A stretch of 64,000 nucleotides of DNA from Aporrectodea caliginosa (taxonomy: Eukaryota > Annelida > Clitellata > Crassiclitellata > Lumbricidae): contig JACEVL010005024.1 in assembly GCA_020284085.1 (NCBI GenBank), positions 744,001 through 808,000 on the forward strand, read 5' to 3'. The translations under genes were made by a program, and so were the position numbers. Shown here one piece after another: positions 27,001-38,884 of the stretch. Below the pieces are notes generated by a model that searched no databases, was not told the DNA's origin, and worked only from the letters and a program-made list of their open reading frames with translations. How positions within the stretch are numbered: the stretch's first letter is position 1; the number at the start of each line of letters is the position of its first letter.

Positions 27001-30000
27001 CACTGAAGATTATCGTCTTTCAGAGGCATCAGCCACGTTGAATGAATATTGTAACCCTCCTCATTTACCAGCAACTGGTCAAGAGGGTCAGTCTCTTTTG
27101 TTGTTATGTTGTTGCCTTTGTTGCTGTGCATACTAATGCTAGGACATTTTAATATTAATTTGTCTCACTTTGGTGTCTCTGCAAAGATTCTGCTGAGGCT
27201 GAGTGTAACCAGCTGCTAATGATCAATTAAGCATTTTGAAGTTTTGAGTCGTAAGTTGAAACTAGAATATAATGAAATTGACCTTCTGCTTGCTTTAATG
27301 TGAACTATCATCATCATTAGTTCCTGACACCAGCATTTAATGGCGATGGGTACGAATAAATGATTTCCTTTGTCCTCAGTCATTTGTCATTTCCATGACT
27401 CCCTTTAGTGTTAGTCTAAGTCATGTTATGACCTCATTTGTATTATCTATCCAGCATAGTCTTGGACTGTCTTTGTTTCTTTTTCCTTCGAACCTTGCAT
27501 GTAGTGCATTGTTTGGGATTCAGTCAACTGACATTCTCTCTACACATTGAAACCATCATAGTTTTCGTTGAATGACTTTGTCTAGTAAAGTTGTTGTTTG
27601 GATACCTATTACCTAATGATTTTCTATAAATGTCATAACTTCTTATATATATTCTGTATTCTTGAAATCTCTGCAATCTTCTGCAGCCAACTCATTTCTG
27701 CTGTAAGAATTCTTTTCTCATCTTGCTTTCACATTGTCCAACATTCCAATCCATATAGAAGAAGCGGTTCTATCGTCGTCTCGTATAGTTTTCCATTGTA
27801 ATTGTAACTGCACATCTATGTAGCGCCACTTCAAGAGAGACTCATCAGGCAGTGATATTTGGATCAGCCTGATCTTGATCTCACTGGTCCAGGGTTAAAT
27901 ATGGTCTTCCACAGGGTTTATGTCCTCTACTCTGCTCATTTAAACCTAGTCCTCTCTTCTTTGGGAGTCGCAGCTCACCAATATGCTGGTGATAGTCATG
28001 GCCCAGCTGTCGAGGCTATCTCCTTGTTGGAGAAAATGCTTCAGACATTAGAGGTGCTTGGTGCCTGAATGAAGTCAAACTACCTTCGGCTGAATCCGGG
28101 GAACACCCAGTTCATCTGGCTTGGTACTTGTGAGCAGCTCTCTAAAATTGATTTGACCTGTCTGCAGCAATACTTCCCTGGTGTATCTTTCTCGACTTTA
28201 TGTGCATGATAGGACCTGGGTGTGACCTGGCTGACCAGGCGAGTGAAGGACTTGCCCAGGGTCCCCTACGCGGCGGCTTTGAGGTGGATTCGAACCCGCA
28301 ACCCTCCAGCTGCAAGCTGCAGGCACTGAACATACCCCTATACCACCGCGCCCCAGTTGTATTGTGATGTGTTGTATTGTGTGTTGTATTGTACTCCACG
28401 TTTATAATGCGACTTGCCACCCGCAGTAAAGATCCGAGAAATTAATCTCTGATAATCCGACCCGACCGGGAAGCGAACCCAGTTCATGCACATATTAGCT
28501 GAAAACTTTACAAATTAACCCCACTAAATCCTTATTTTTAGAAGTCCCTGCAAATACTTGGTAGCAGGATATTTTAAATAGTCATCGAGAATTAATGTTA
28601 CAATAAACATGGAAATGAAATTATGTGCATGATCTGGGTGTGACCTGGGACCAGGAACTGATACAAAAAAAATTACAGTTTAGACTTGTTCTGAAATTAA
28701 TTTCTTCGGTTAAATTTGTGAGTGATACCTCTTTCAATTTAGAACTATTTAATTGAAAGCTTGTGACTGTTTTTTCCATGACACCTGTAAAATACTGGTG
28801 AATAATTCTGGAACTATGTTTTGTGGTTTTCCTGTTTGTTAAATCTTTCAGTTTTGAATAATTTTATTGTGACATCCAGTAAAGTTCAATAGCTGCATAT
28901 AAGACGTAAATGCAGAATATGTTACTTTGAACACTCAAAGCTTTGCAAATATTTCAATTGGAAATTAAAATGTTATTTTAACATTTATTTAAAAATAAGC
29001 TGTTATCTAAGTTCATGTAGGTCAACTTTGAGGCAGACATAGGTTCTCCCTGCTTCACATGTTTTTATTACATTTTTCTATGTATTTCTTGGAAAGTCTT
29101 CAATCTAAATCTGTTCTTTAATCTTTTTAATCTGAAAAGAAGGGAAAGGTAAGAGATAAAAAAATTGAAATTCTAAATTTATGTGGCACAATGTAAGACC
29201 AACGACCATTGCTTGGCTGCCGTACATAAAAAAGTGTAGCAATCCTAAAAACATGATACCAGTATTTAATCTCCCATTGTGTCTAGCCAACCCTGGAGGG
29301 ACGGCAGGTTTAGGTTGTTTAGATTGTTGATTGCTATTTTGTGGCTAACCGGCTTCAGGGTTGGGTTAATGCCGGCAACAACCTATTGTTGCCGGGACAG
29401 TGGCAATAACCGGTTATTGCCGGTTATTGCCAGTTGTTGCCGGCCTTATTGCCAGTTGTCCATTTTCTCCAAAGTAAGGGCAAGGCAAATGAAAATCATA
29501 TTTCACTGCACAGACTGCATAGTTATAATAAATGTTTCTTGTGGGAAATTAAAACTACTGTACAGTAAATCTATATTACCCCTTAGTATAAATGTAGTTA
29601 AAGTCAACTATATGAGATTAAGATAAAAAATTCTGACCTACAGTTCAACTACTCTAAAATAAACTGCCATTTGCACTGCAGTAGTCTTCTATTCAGGTCA
29701 ACAGGGTCATTGCCTTTTCTGTAACTTACCTGACCAGTAGTATATATAACTTATTAGTAGTGTATAGAAGCTAATGGTTTGGTAAAATTTCTAATTCATA
29801 TTAATAAATTACACAATTCGATATTGACTGTACTTAATATGTAAAACTTGTAAATGTCTTTTATTAGGAAGAAATTATATGGTTATTTAAATTAGGTGAT
29901 TTTTATTTGAAAAAACTTGATTGATTTAAAGCATGATATATATTTAACAATGAACTCTGTAAAGTAGCAAGCCAGAAGAAATAAAACATTAAGCTAACTG

Positions 30001-31606
30001 TGAAGATTCCATATTTTATTACCACAATAATTAATGGTTTCTTTTTTTGCCAAATGGTTTTTGCCATTTTTGCCACGAGGTTGTTGCCATTATTGCCAAG
30101 AGGTTGTTGACGGTTATAGCCATGGCAATAACCGGTTTAACCGGCGGTGGCAACAACTTGCCAACCCTGACCGGCTTTGATTATTCTCCATGAGCAGTTG
30201 CCTTAATGCTTGCAATCACAGAAGACCTGCAGCTGTCAAACATGGATGTTGTTAGCTGCTGTTGCTTACTTTTGCAGTTAATCATGTTAAGACAATGGAG
30301 TAGGATGCTAAATAAATGTCCGATTGTGTTCTTTGGATGAACAGGGGATGTACCAGCGTCTTCTTCTGGGAAGCCAAGTGGATATGATCTAACATCTGTT
30401 CATGTTGTGATCCGTCATGGGGACAGAACCGCAATCCACTCATTGCCAAATGCTCAGAAACAGCCGATTGATTGTCGCATGCAGTCTGATCTTGGTTACT
30501 CGGTCACTGGAATGGACAAATTTCGCCAGACTATGATTGATCTGAACAAGCGCATTCACCTAAGGAAAACCCCGTATGAAAACTACACTACGTTTCCTGA
30601 TGATGTCGTCTGTGATGATGCCACTCTGACACCGCGTGGAGTCTTGCAGCATGTTCGTAATGGTCACTTCCTTCGAGACAAATATACTGACCATCGCTTT
30701 TTAGAATCACTTCATTTGGCAGATCAGATATTGGTTCGTGGGACAAAATATGTTCGAACATTCCACAGTGCCATGGCATTCTTATACGGGTTTCTGCCTG
30801 TAGTAGATGTGGACACATTACAATTTGAGATGGCTGATAACAATACAATGTGTACTGGTCAGACACAACACCAGTGTTGGTGTCCAGCTGTTGCTAAAGC
30901 CCTCAATGTGTTTTCATGCACATTCCGGCAAGAACCTTCAAAGATAAGAAGAAGTGCAAAAGGTGAAGAGGTTTATGACCAAGTAATCGCTGTCTATCGT
31001 CAGCTTGCCACTAAGTTGGGAGTGTCAGAGGAAGATCTACCTAAACTGTCGCATATATTTGATGTGGGTGTGACGCATTTCTGTAACAATAAGCGGCTTC
31101 TAACGGCGCATGGTGAGTGTCTGGAGTTGGAGCTCATCCACAACATGTATGATGCCGTGAATGCGGTGGGACGAAATGCCCGAAAAAACGATGATTACAA
31201 CAGAATCGCAAAGCTCAAGATGCAGCCACTGATGTATGAGATCGCTCACCGAATGCATGCACAGGCGACGGGCGGGACAGCCACGAAATTTGTTCTCTAC
31301 TCGGGACATGATTCGACAATTGATCCACTGGCTTCAGCTCTTGACATTGCCAGTGGTATTTGGCCCAAGTATGCATCACGCATTGTGCTTGAGCTGTATA
31401 GCCAGAGTGGCCAGAGTTTTCTTCGTGTTCTTATGGATGGATCAGTTGTTACAAGTGATCTAAAATTTTGTCGAGGGCGAATGAGTAATGCAGAGCTTGG
31501 TCTGTGTAAACTGGAACATTTCTTAGAGTTTGTGAATCGAGAGAGTTTAGCTAGCATTTATGAAAGTGATTATGCTTTGGCTTGTCAAAAGCTTATTGAG
31601 ATATAG
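24000..31606 (+). CDS. PXYLP1: PXYLP1-like 2-phosphoxylose phosphatase (histidine phosphatase, type II membrane), complete
   Basis: Joined exons 24000-24075, 26979-27086 and 30345-31606 (76+108+1262 nt) give 481 residues; the human protein is about 480. Known PXYLP1 removes the 2-phosphate from xylose in the proteoglycan linkage region in the Golgi. Residues about 9-23 form a signal-anchor helix (RVVAAAVCTLIILLITY). The nucleophile motif RHGDR is at 85-89 (His86), and the second catalytic motif SGHDST is at 381-386 (His383, Asp384). Residues around LNEYCNPPHLP match the conserved linker Cys region of the family. Both introns are GT-AG, phase 1, and close exactly. Family membership is clear; the precise substrate is inferred. 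Lies head to head with the Gq-alpha gene. Confidence 0.88.
24933..25999. mobile_element. Foldback element, 1067 bp with ~350-bp inverted arms
   Basis: Starts GGGTCATTCCATGTCAAATC; the inverse ends at 25999. The arms (about 24933-25295 and 25645-25999) are highly similar. AATA lies on both sides (24929-24932, 26000-26003), a possible 4-bp TSD. No transposase recognised in the ~350-bp loop. Confidence 0.8.
26091..26723 (-). mobile_element. Non-autonomous piggyBac-like element, copy 2 (inverted)
   Basis: TTAA at 26087-26090 and 26724-26727. The minus-strand frame 26406-26077 encodes FGITEKIVIYLALPLLDSG, then TVFMDNWNSS and TMACGTIVD, the DDE region of piggyBac transposases including the DN of the tDNfyTS motif. 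Almost identical to copy 1 in reverse orientation 18 kb away. Confidence 0.75.
26979..27086 (+). CDS. PXYLP1: PXYLP1-like coding exon 2 (stem region)
   Basis: 108 nt between acceptor AATTTTAG and donor GTCAGT. It encodes LFHSESCTEDYRL, then ASATLNEYCNPPHLPATGQE. The YCN-P element corresponds to the conserved YCNIP stretch that precedes the catalytic domain in the vertebrate protein. Confidence 0.85.
27790..28200 (+). pseudogene. LINE reverse transcriptase fragment (YAGD box)
   Basis: SLGVAAHQYAGDSHGPAV, then YLRLNPGNTQFIWLG and QLSKIDLTCLQQYFPGV, the same family as at 1.7-2.7 kb, but the catalytic YADD reads YAGD and stops interrupt it. A GTAATTGTAACTG tract is at its left. Confidence 0.65.
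28228..28355 (-). mobile_element. tRNA-derived SINE, second family, reverse
   Basis: The reverse complement starts CTGGGGCGCGGTGGTATAGG and has a B box GGGTTCGAATCC. Matches the copy at 38885-39105. Confidence 0.6.
28356..28475 (-). mobile_element. tRNA-derived SINE, partial, reverse copy
   Basis: The reverse complement contains the same body as at 17 kb (ATTAATTTCTCGGATCTTTA, then GCGGGTGG) preceded by GTTCGCTTCCCGGTCGGGTC. The tail is TACAATACAA repeats. Confidence 0.6.
29356..30169. mobile_element. hAT-like element, 814 bp
   Basis: Starts CAGGGTTGGG, ends GCCAACCCTG; perfect TSD ACCGGCTT at 29348-29355 and 30170-30177. Subterminal repeats of GGTTATTGCC/GGCAACAAC. It lies in the last intron of the PXYLP1-like gene, about 175 bases before exon 3. 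Confidence 0.88.
30345..31606 (+). CDS. PXYLP1: PXYLP1-like coding exon 3 (catalytic domain)
   Basis: After acceptor GAACAG this exon encodes GDVPASSSGKPSGYDL and the whole phosphatase domain: VHVVIRHGDR, LTPRGVLQHVRNG, a Cys-rich stretch (QHQCWCP) and YSGHDST, to the TAG at 31604. It is one open frame of 420 codons with no lesion, so the gene looks functional. Confidence 0.93.
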
Positions 31607-31900
31607 GAAATCTGTTTATCTGTTTAAGTAATGTTAATATTGAGTTGTGCAAGTCTTTTTCTGAATCAGTCATTTGCTGGGCTGCTGTTGTATCTTCATT
31701 TTATAAAAATCTTGTTTTCTAGATAGGCATTCTGTAAAATGCATGTACTGTACTATACAGTATAACTTAAAAATTAATAATATGTGCAGCGCTTGTAAAA
31801 ATTCCTTCTGTACCTCACATTACGCAGCTGGATGAATTTCTAGATGAATGTATGTTATTGGTGTATGGCTAATGACCAATAAAGGCTTTTCTGTGGACAA
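31607..31900 (+). terminator. Putative 3' UTR and polyadenylation signal of the PXYLP1-like gene
   Basis: An AATAAA hexamer at 31878-31883 lies about 270 bases after the stop codon, a usual distance for a poly(A) signal. No experimental support. Confidence 0.45.
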
Positions 31901-34179
31901 ATAATACATTCCAAATGCTCAGAATTGAATCTGCTATTTCCTAGATGCAGACAACGTGTAGTCCAACTTTGGAATTCGCATGCCTGAGTTGGTGGCTAAC
32001 CAGCAGCATGCTGAATTTTGGGCTAACGTGTGTGTTATTGAAACTATAGATTTCAGTTTGTCAGAATTTTTCGTACTTGGTGATGCAGCAGCAAGCCAGG
32101 ATGTGCCGAATGACACCGACCATTGACTATGCTCCAAGTGGTGTACTTGTTATCAATTACAGCCGAAGCCAGCTACTGAGGAATGCTCCATTCTACACAA
32201 TAAACCTGGTGATGTGAGGCCCAGAGATTGCCATTCAGTGAATGTAACCATGTGTTGAGAACGCTTCATTAGCCTGACAGCAGTGCGCCATGGACATGAG
32301 ATGAGCGCTCTCAGTCAGTTATGAACAGGTACAATCTGTTGGTTGGGATTTGTTTGACTTGTGAGTTGAAGGTCCCACACAAAGGACTCTGCAAGTTTTA
32401 GGTAATATTTATATTCTTGTTTTTTTAGGCTGTATGTCTATATATAATATGCATATATATACAGATATGTCGAATCTATGTTTGTGCCATTATTATTATT
32501 ACAGTTGGTTATTTCATGCATTAGTGCAGTGGAGACCCTTTTACGCATGACCTGTTTACAAGCAATGTCACTTAATATGCGGTTAGGCACTTATTTAACA
32601 CATAAGACCTGTTAACATGCACAGGATCTTGCTGTGTAGCAGTCTGTATCAGCTGTGTACTGTACAGCTGTCTGAATACGATAAGCAACAGTTGCTAGCT
32701 GCAACATGGTTCTCTTAACCTACGTTCTTTACAGTGATTCTTGTTAACGATGATGGTAATGAAAATGTTCTTTAACGAAAATAAAATGATTTTGTTGACG
32801 ATAAATATAACCAACTAAAAATTTAATTAACTATAGCTATGACGAAAATAACACTAAAAAAATTCTTCGTTATTTTTGTTAAAATTAAATTAAAAGTGCG
32901 ACATCGACAAACATGAGAACTTGCTACAACTAATACCCTATGTTTGCCCCGGATTTTGGATTTATGAATTGACCCAGTAGCTGTGGCGCATTTTATTAAA
33001 TATAGTTGTTTTGTAAATGTTTCTATGGCGATTGCGACTCAAGTTGACTAGTGCAAATTCGCAAAATTAGTAGTCATAGGAATCTTGTTGTCGAAATGTA
33101 TGTTAAAGATCTTGAGTGGCGGCGGTGTGGGAATGCTGTCTGGAGTCATTTCAAGTACAAATCAGTCACAAATAAAAGTTCATGAGGGGAAAAACTGGCA
33201 TAGTTCACTTATCGAGTCTAATAGGAAGATAGTGTGATGACAATGTATGGAGCAAAGTTGACCTCATGCGCATTACAGAATGATGGACAAATGAGAGTTA
33301 GAAAATGGCCATGAATGGTGTTTCTCTCTGAATGAGTGCTCAACTTTATCATTTTAAGTCTTGCCTATTAAATTTATGTGCTTGTAGATAACTTAACTAT
33401 TGATTTAACCAACATGGTCAGTGTTTTCATAATTTTATGTCTTGGATTTTGTTTTTGGCTGGGTACTGTTTATCACAACTCAATTTAGACACTTCAATTG
33501 CCCTGTACTGTTCCATTGATCTTACTGCCCTATATCAGTTGCAGATTGAATTTTGTTGGTCAGCAGTTGTTTGGCAGAGGTCAGTTGGTTGTTGTAGCAC
33601 AGTGTGCTTCTTAGCTGTACAGTGGCTGTCAGTTACAGTAGAATACAGAAGCTGAGATGTGCAGTAGCTGAGTCATTGTCTTATGATTACTATTGGCTTA
33701 AATAATCACTTTTCAAAATATTTGTTGAAACTTGGTGTGCAGGTAAAGTTGTCTTTAGATATATGTTAGATTTCATCATTTTAATTCGTAAACTGCCGGT
33801 GACCAATTCTTATGTATAACTTCTCAGTTTGATATGGTGTGAAGTGGCTGTTTGATTCTGTGGAATAACTAGTGATTATTCGGCTTATGTACAGAGTTGT
33901 TCTCGTCTAAGCAAGGTCCAGTGAAAAGTTGTCAGTTACCGTTAAGTATGATATTGAGCTTGTGTATTGTAGGTTAACATATTTTAGAGGGTTTCTTTCC
34001 AAAAGTTTGATTGAAAATTTGTTTTTTAATTGGCAGTTTTGTGTTAACTCATGCAATCATAAGTGAAGCTTTAAGCAAGATTGCTTTTGATGACCTTTGG
34101 TCTGTTTTAGACACTCTGGGGCAAAGTTCTGGCTGCTAACAGTTTTGTAATTAGACTCTATTTATGTTGAAATTTTCGC
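31900..34179. other. Intergenic, nothing recognised
   Basis: AT-rich; includes a degenerate ACGAAAATAA stretch near 32750-32890. Confidence 0.5.
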
Positions 34180-34183
34180 TTAA

Positions 34184-35305
34184 CCCTCTTGCCCCGTAAG
34201 GCCGAAATATCGGCTTGACGTTCTTTATCGTATTCCCGTAAGGCCGATAAACCGGCTACGTTGAACTTGTCAAATACCCGTAAGGCCGATATTTCGGCAT
34301 CGCGTCTATATTTTATCCCCGTAAGGCCTGTAAATCGGCTATGGTAATTACGTATGTTTATTTCAATCCTGCATTGACTCAGACAGGAAATGACGTACTC
34401 TTAGTGTTATTACGTCACTTGAAGGTCAATGTCAAGTGAGTTTCTTGCAGTGCAGTAGCATAAATAAACACGACCATAGCCGTTGAAAATGCCGAAACGC
34501 AAGGCATCTAGCAGGTAGGCCTAGAATGAAACAACTGTTGCGAAGAAAACATTTGGTGGAAAACGGTATACCCTTGGACAGGCGAGAGAAAGGATTATGG
34601 CCAGTGACAGCGGTTAGGGATGAATCAGTTGAAACCGAAAGTTATGGGTACGTTCCTACGACAAGCATGGCTGCGCACGTGAGTGATACTCGTGATCGAT
34701 GTTTCTATTAGGGATGTTAAACGAAATTCGGAAATCCGAATTTCGGTTTTGAAAACGATATTCGGTTTTTATTATTGACAAAACGAAATTCGAATTTTTT
34801 TAAAAATCATTGTCGTAGTGAAAATTTCAAGAAATGCCAGAAAGAATTAATTCATGCATTTCTTTAGTGTTTACGATTGTTTTCATCGAATATAGCCGGC
34901 AGGTAAGAAGGTGTTTATTTAGCGTACGTTACGGTACCTAAAATATAAAATAACTTGCGTTATATAATATTATATTAAGTTTTCTATGAAGGCCAATAAA
35001 AAACGAAATTCGGTTTAAAATCGGATTTCTAAAACCGAAATTCGGATTGCCAAAAAAACCGATTTTAACAACCCTAGTTTCTATCGATGATGGGTGCAGT
35101 AAAGTGAAATTCTGGCGCTAAAACATTAGCTAGCTATCAGAAACTTCTACTTATATATCAGACTTCTCATCAGAGACAGTAAAATTTCAGTTTACATGCA
35201 CTCTGAAGTTAGTTATTTTAGCCCAGGAGCTCAGGGTTATGGGCGTTTTCGCACAGGGCTGTATGGTTATCTCACTTCCGTTATGGGAGCTCAGGGGCGA
35301 AAGGG
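34184..35305. mobile_element. piggyBac-like element, 1122 bp, with nested hAT
   Basis: TTAA at 34180-34183 and 35306-35309; ends CCCTCTTGCCCCGTAAGG and inverted CCCTTTCGCCCC. The left end has four CCCGTAAGGCCGATA-type repeats with palindromic GCCGAAATATCGGC. A short frame (MPKRKASSR, then 34526-34711) may be a transposase start. Confidence 0.7.
34709..35076. mobile_element. hAT MITE, 368 bp, nested
   Basis: TAGGGATGTTAAACGAAATT at the left and AACAACCCTA at the right; perfect TSD GTTTCTAT at 34701-34708 and 35077-35084. Subterminal CGAAATTCGG palindromes. Confidence 0.88.
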
Positions 35306-35605
35306 TTAATTTAGGTTAAATTGTACATAAACAACTGGGGATTTGCAAAGAGGAAAACTTGCCTTAAACGTTTTTATAAATGTATATTTGGGGATTGACT
35401 TGTGTGACCATGGGTGTTGTAGGCCTAAGACCAGTTGCTTATGATTAACAGACAAGTTTGGCATATGTAATTGTAACAAAGTGTAATTTTTGGATTATCA
35501 GAGTCGTGCAATTTGTTTCTGTACATAGGAAAAGATGCTGTCAAATATGTCAAGGTGTTGCGCTGTACATGTATCCTGTTGTCAGCTCCAGTGGACCAAC
35601 TTTCT

Positions 35606-35702
35606 GAGTATATAGGGTTTTCTGGGTATGTAGGGTTTTCTGGGTTTTTAGGGTTTTCTGAGTGTATAGGGTTTTCTGGATATATAGGGTTTTCTGGGTA
35701 TA
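35606..35702 (+). repeat. 18-bp minisatellite
   Basis: Six units of the type TATAGGGTTTTCTGGGTA. In one frame it reads YIGFSG repeats (inside an ORF 35513-35728), probably by chance since 18 is divisible by three. Confidence 0.75.
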
Positions 35703-36666
35703 TTCATACAGTGTGGTGGGACTCGTAGACTGTAAACTAAGTGAGGCATTGTAATAGGTGTTGCTTAAAATGTTTGAGTAGGAAAGTTAACATGACGAGT
35801 TGATTGATTGAATGGATTAAATAGCACTTCGTTTTATGAAAATTGCTCTGTAACAACAACGTTTCAAAGACCTGTGATTTCTGGTCAAATGATTTTGTGA
35901 TCTCATTGTTTTGGAAAGTGGCTGCAAATGAATCTGCATCTTTAGAAATTATAACTTTATTATTTGTGATGGAGACATACACTTTTCATGTAAGTATTCA
36001 GCAATTCCAGCCTAATTCGTTGCAGTGTCAAACCCAGTTCTGATTTTTGCTGACTTTTCAATTGTAATTAGATATTTATATTAGCACCGCTTCTAGAGAG
36101 ACAATCGGATGTAAGGCTCTAATTAAGTCTAGACGAAATGATATTAAATGTCATTAAGAAAGCAGTCATCAATTGGCAAGCTTTTGTTCATTGACTTTGT
36201 GGCGTTTTCTCTGCCATGGTCACAAATGCTGAGTGAAAGTCATAAAAGATGCATAGGAAGGACCAATAATCACTAGGGTGAAAACAAAAACAAAAAGTTC
36301 AAGTAAATTTTAGAGAAAGTCTTTTAGTTTGCACCAGTTCCCTATGTGTACAATATAGTGTAGACGCTAGCATTACTCAGTTAAACTGCTACTTTTATAG
36401 CTGCATCTTTAAAGGATTGCCTTCCTGTCACTCCTAAAGAATTTATGTTTTAAATATCTTATACATATATAACAGTTCACTGCCCGAGTTTGCGCAGTTT
36501 GTTGATGACCACTGTGGCCTGACTTCTGTTTTCTGTGACCTCTTGGATTTTGCATGGGCTTCTCTGTCAGATTGTTAGTTTCTATTAGGGATTCATGCCT
36601 TGTTCATAATGATAATGGCATTATAGAAGTCATCAGGTTATATTAGATAGGAACAAGTATATTAAT

Positions 36667-37595
36667 TAGGGTTGGGCGATGATTAAAAATTTTTATCGAA
36701 ATTAATCGCACGATTAAAATTTTTAATAACGCGATTAATTTTTAACGCATGTCACTAGACCAATAGATAAAAAGTACAACTGCATTACCAACTCTGAGTA
36801 GTTACATTGAATATGTGCTGTATAAATGCTTGCAGTCAATAAACAAAAAGCAAACATGCTTTTACTGCTTGTTTTTACTTTTTAGTTTTTACTTTAAAGT
36901 TTAAACTGAGCGGTTTTATCAAGAATTGTTTAAGCGCATTTATAAAATAACTAGCATTTTTTACCCGGCGTTCGCCCGGGTTTTGCCCAGGCGTAATTTT
37001 TAACAGCTGCAAATAAAGGCTTACTTACTATATTTGCTGATGGGCTTCAAATATTTAAAAAATGTCCATATATCTGAATGGAAACGATATTTAGAGGTGA
37101 ACATAGTTGCTTTTCCCGTGTACTACACGGGTTATCTCAACCTTATAATAGGCGTATTATTGGTTGCGAATCAGAGTGTTGACGTAATCAGAGCGGTGAC
37201 GTAATCAGAGCGTTGACGTCATGCATATTTAGCCGCGTGACGTGACCAAATGGCCATACTATTATAAGATAGCCTCGTTGAAACAGTTGGAAATAATTTT
37301 AAATGTCCATATATCGGCGTTTAAATAAAATTGCGAGCTGAAAATAGTCGCGTTGATCATGCCGTGGCGTAATAATGTTGTGTAAAATTTTGTAAATCGC
37401 TAAAGCGTTCCGTTTCGGAGCCTTTCAAAACGGACAAACAAACATACAAACAAACAGAAGGAAAACGTAAACAAAGTAAGCCTTATAATATAGATTGGGT
37501 GCAGTGACAATAGCGTTAACTGCGTTAAAAAATTTAATTGCGTTAATGAATTAGTGCATTAATTGCTTTAATAACGCGTTAAATGCCCAGCCCTA
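36667..37595. mobile_element. hAT-like element, 929 bp
   Basis: Starts TAGGGTTGGGCGATGATTAA, ends GCCCAGCCCTA; perfect TSD ATATTAAT at 36659-36666 and 37596-37603. AATTAATCGCACGATTAA-rich ends resemble the fragment at 1-470. Confidence 0.88.
36950..37493. mobile_element. ACTAGCATTTTTTACCCGG repeat, copy 1
   Basis: Nested in the hAT at 36667. Begins CTAGCATTTTTTACCCGGCG and ends in an ACAAACA-rich stretch then CCTTATAATATAG. Similar over most of its length to 57135-58254. Class not recognised. Confidence 0.6.
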
Positions 37596-37689
37596 ATATT
37601 AATAAAATATGTATTTTTTTAAAGTTTTGTTATTGTTTCTCACAGTGCGTATAGTTACAGAGAAGGAACCATTCGCCAAGCCTACATGT

Positions 37690-38800
37690 ACATACAGCGC
37701 TGGACCTTTGGATGTCTTCTAACCATCTCCGCCTTAATTCAGATAAAACCCAATTCATCTGGCTTGGCGGTTGAGCCCAACTAGCCAAGATTGACATGGA
37801 AGCTCTCCGCGCTAGTTTCCCAGACGTTCACTACTGCACCTCAGTTTGGAATCTGGGTGTTATACTGGATCCAGTTCTCTCATTTCTGACCATGTCAATT
37901 GCATCTCTCGAACATGCCTTTATCATCTATGCCAAATTCGCACCATCCATCACTCTCCCATCAGTCAGTCAACACACTCGTCCATGCACTGATTTGTACT
38001 AGGGTTGACTTCGGCAACTCCATCTATTCTCTTCACTAAACCTCTCCAACCTTCAGTCAATACCTAATGCTTTTGCCCGCCTTATTGGTGGTCTGCCAAA
38101 GTATGCTCACATATCTGCCTTCATTCGGGAAACTCTCCACTCGGCTTCCTGTGCTCAGCGCATTCAGTTCAAAATTCTCATACTTGTGCGCAACTCTCTG
38201 CTCGGGGTAGCTCCTTCATACCTTCAGACCTTATGTACATCGGTCTATACACTCCCTGGTCGCTCTGCTCTCCGCTCGGCCACCAGAGGCCTTCTGGCTG
38301 TCTCTCGCATGTGTGTGCAACTGCTCAGTCCAGAAGCTTTGCAACCGCTCTCCTTAGCAACCATCTTCTCTAGCAACATGTATCTTTCAGCAATGGCACT
38401 CCAGCAACTAGTGCCCGTAGCAACCATCCTCCTTAAAAACCATTCTCCTTAGCCACCATCCTCCTTAGCATTGTTCTCCTAAGCACCCGCCCTCCTTAGC
38501 AGCGGCACTCTATCAACTAGTCTATTTAGCAACCACCCTCCATAGCAACGACCTTCCTTAGCAACCATTCTCCTTTTTTCGGTCTCGAGACCAAGACCGC
38601 GGTCTCGAGACCACATCACTGATACCACGCTTATGCGTCTGTTGGCCCTTTGCTCTGGAACGACCTTCCCTCTATGACTCTCTATGACCTCAACTGGGGG
38701 TACTTCTGTTTCTGCCCGCACTCTTAAGACTTTTCTCTCGGGACTTATCGCACTGGGAGCGCCTCTGATTAGGTTGCACTGTGAGAGGCGCTTTAGAAAT
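37690..38800 (+). pseudogene. LINE reverse transcriptase fragment with insertion
   Basis: LDLWMSSNHLRLNSDKTQFI, ASFPDVHYCTSVWNLGV and SALRSATRGLLAVSRM match the 1.7-2.7 kb copy. The similarity breaks after AGAAGCTTTGC at about 38342 and resumes at TTATGCG near 38630, so about 285 bases are inserted. Confidence 0.7.
38343..38629. mobile_element. GGTCTCGAGACC-type insertion in LINE
   Basis: Degenerate CTCCTTAGCAACCATC repeats followed by CGGTCTCGAGACCAAGACC and the end CACATCACTG, which equals the inverted terminus of the hAT at 53860. The left end is not clean. Confidence 0.5.
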
Positions 38801-38841
38801 CCGTAAATAGAATATAATACAATAAGGATCTGGGGATAAAG

Positions 38842-38849
38842 TATGTATA

Positions 38850-38883
<34 letters not shown>

Positions 38884-38884
38884 A
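38842..38884. repeat. (TA)n/(ATGT)n microsatellite
   Basis: TATATATATA then ATGT repeats, abutting the SINE tail. Confidence 0.85.

Noticed and set aside
30407..30409. Start of the phosphatase at GTG 30407
   Set aside because: It is an internal Val codon; the frame continues upstream to a splice acceptor and to an exon encoding a signal anchor.
35513..35728. YIGFSG-repeat protein
   Set aside because: An 18-bp minisatellite reads open in one frame by arithmetic; no start context, domain or neighbouring exon supports a gene.
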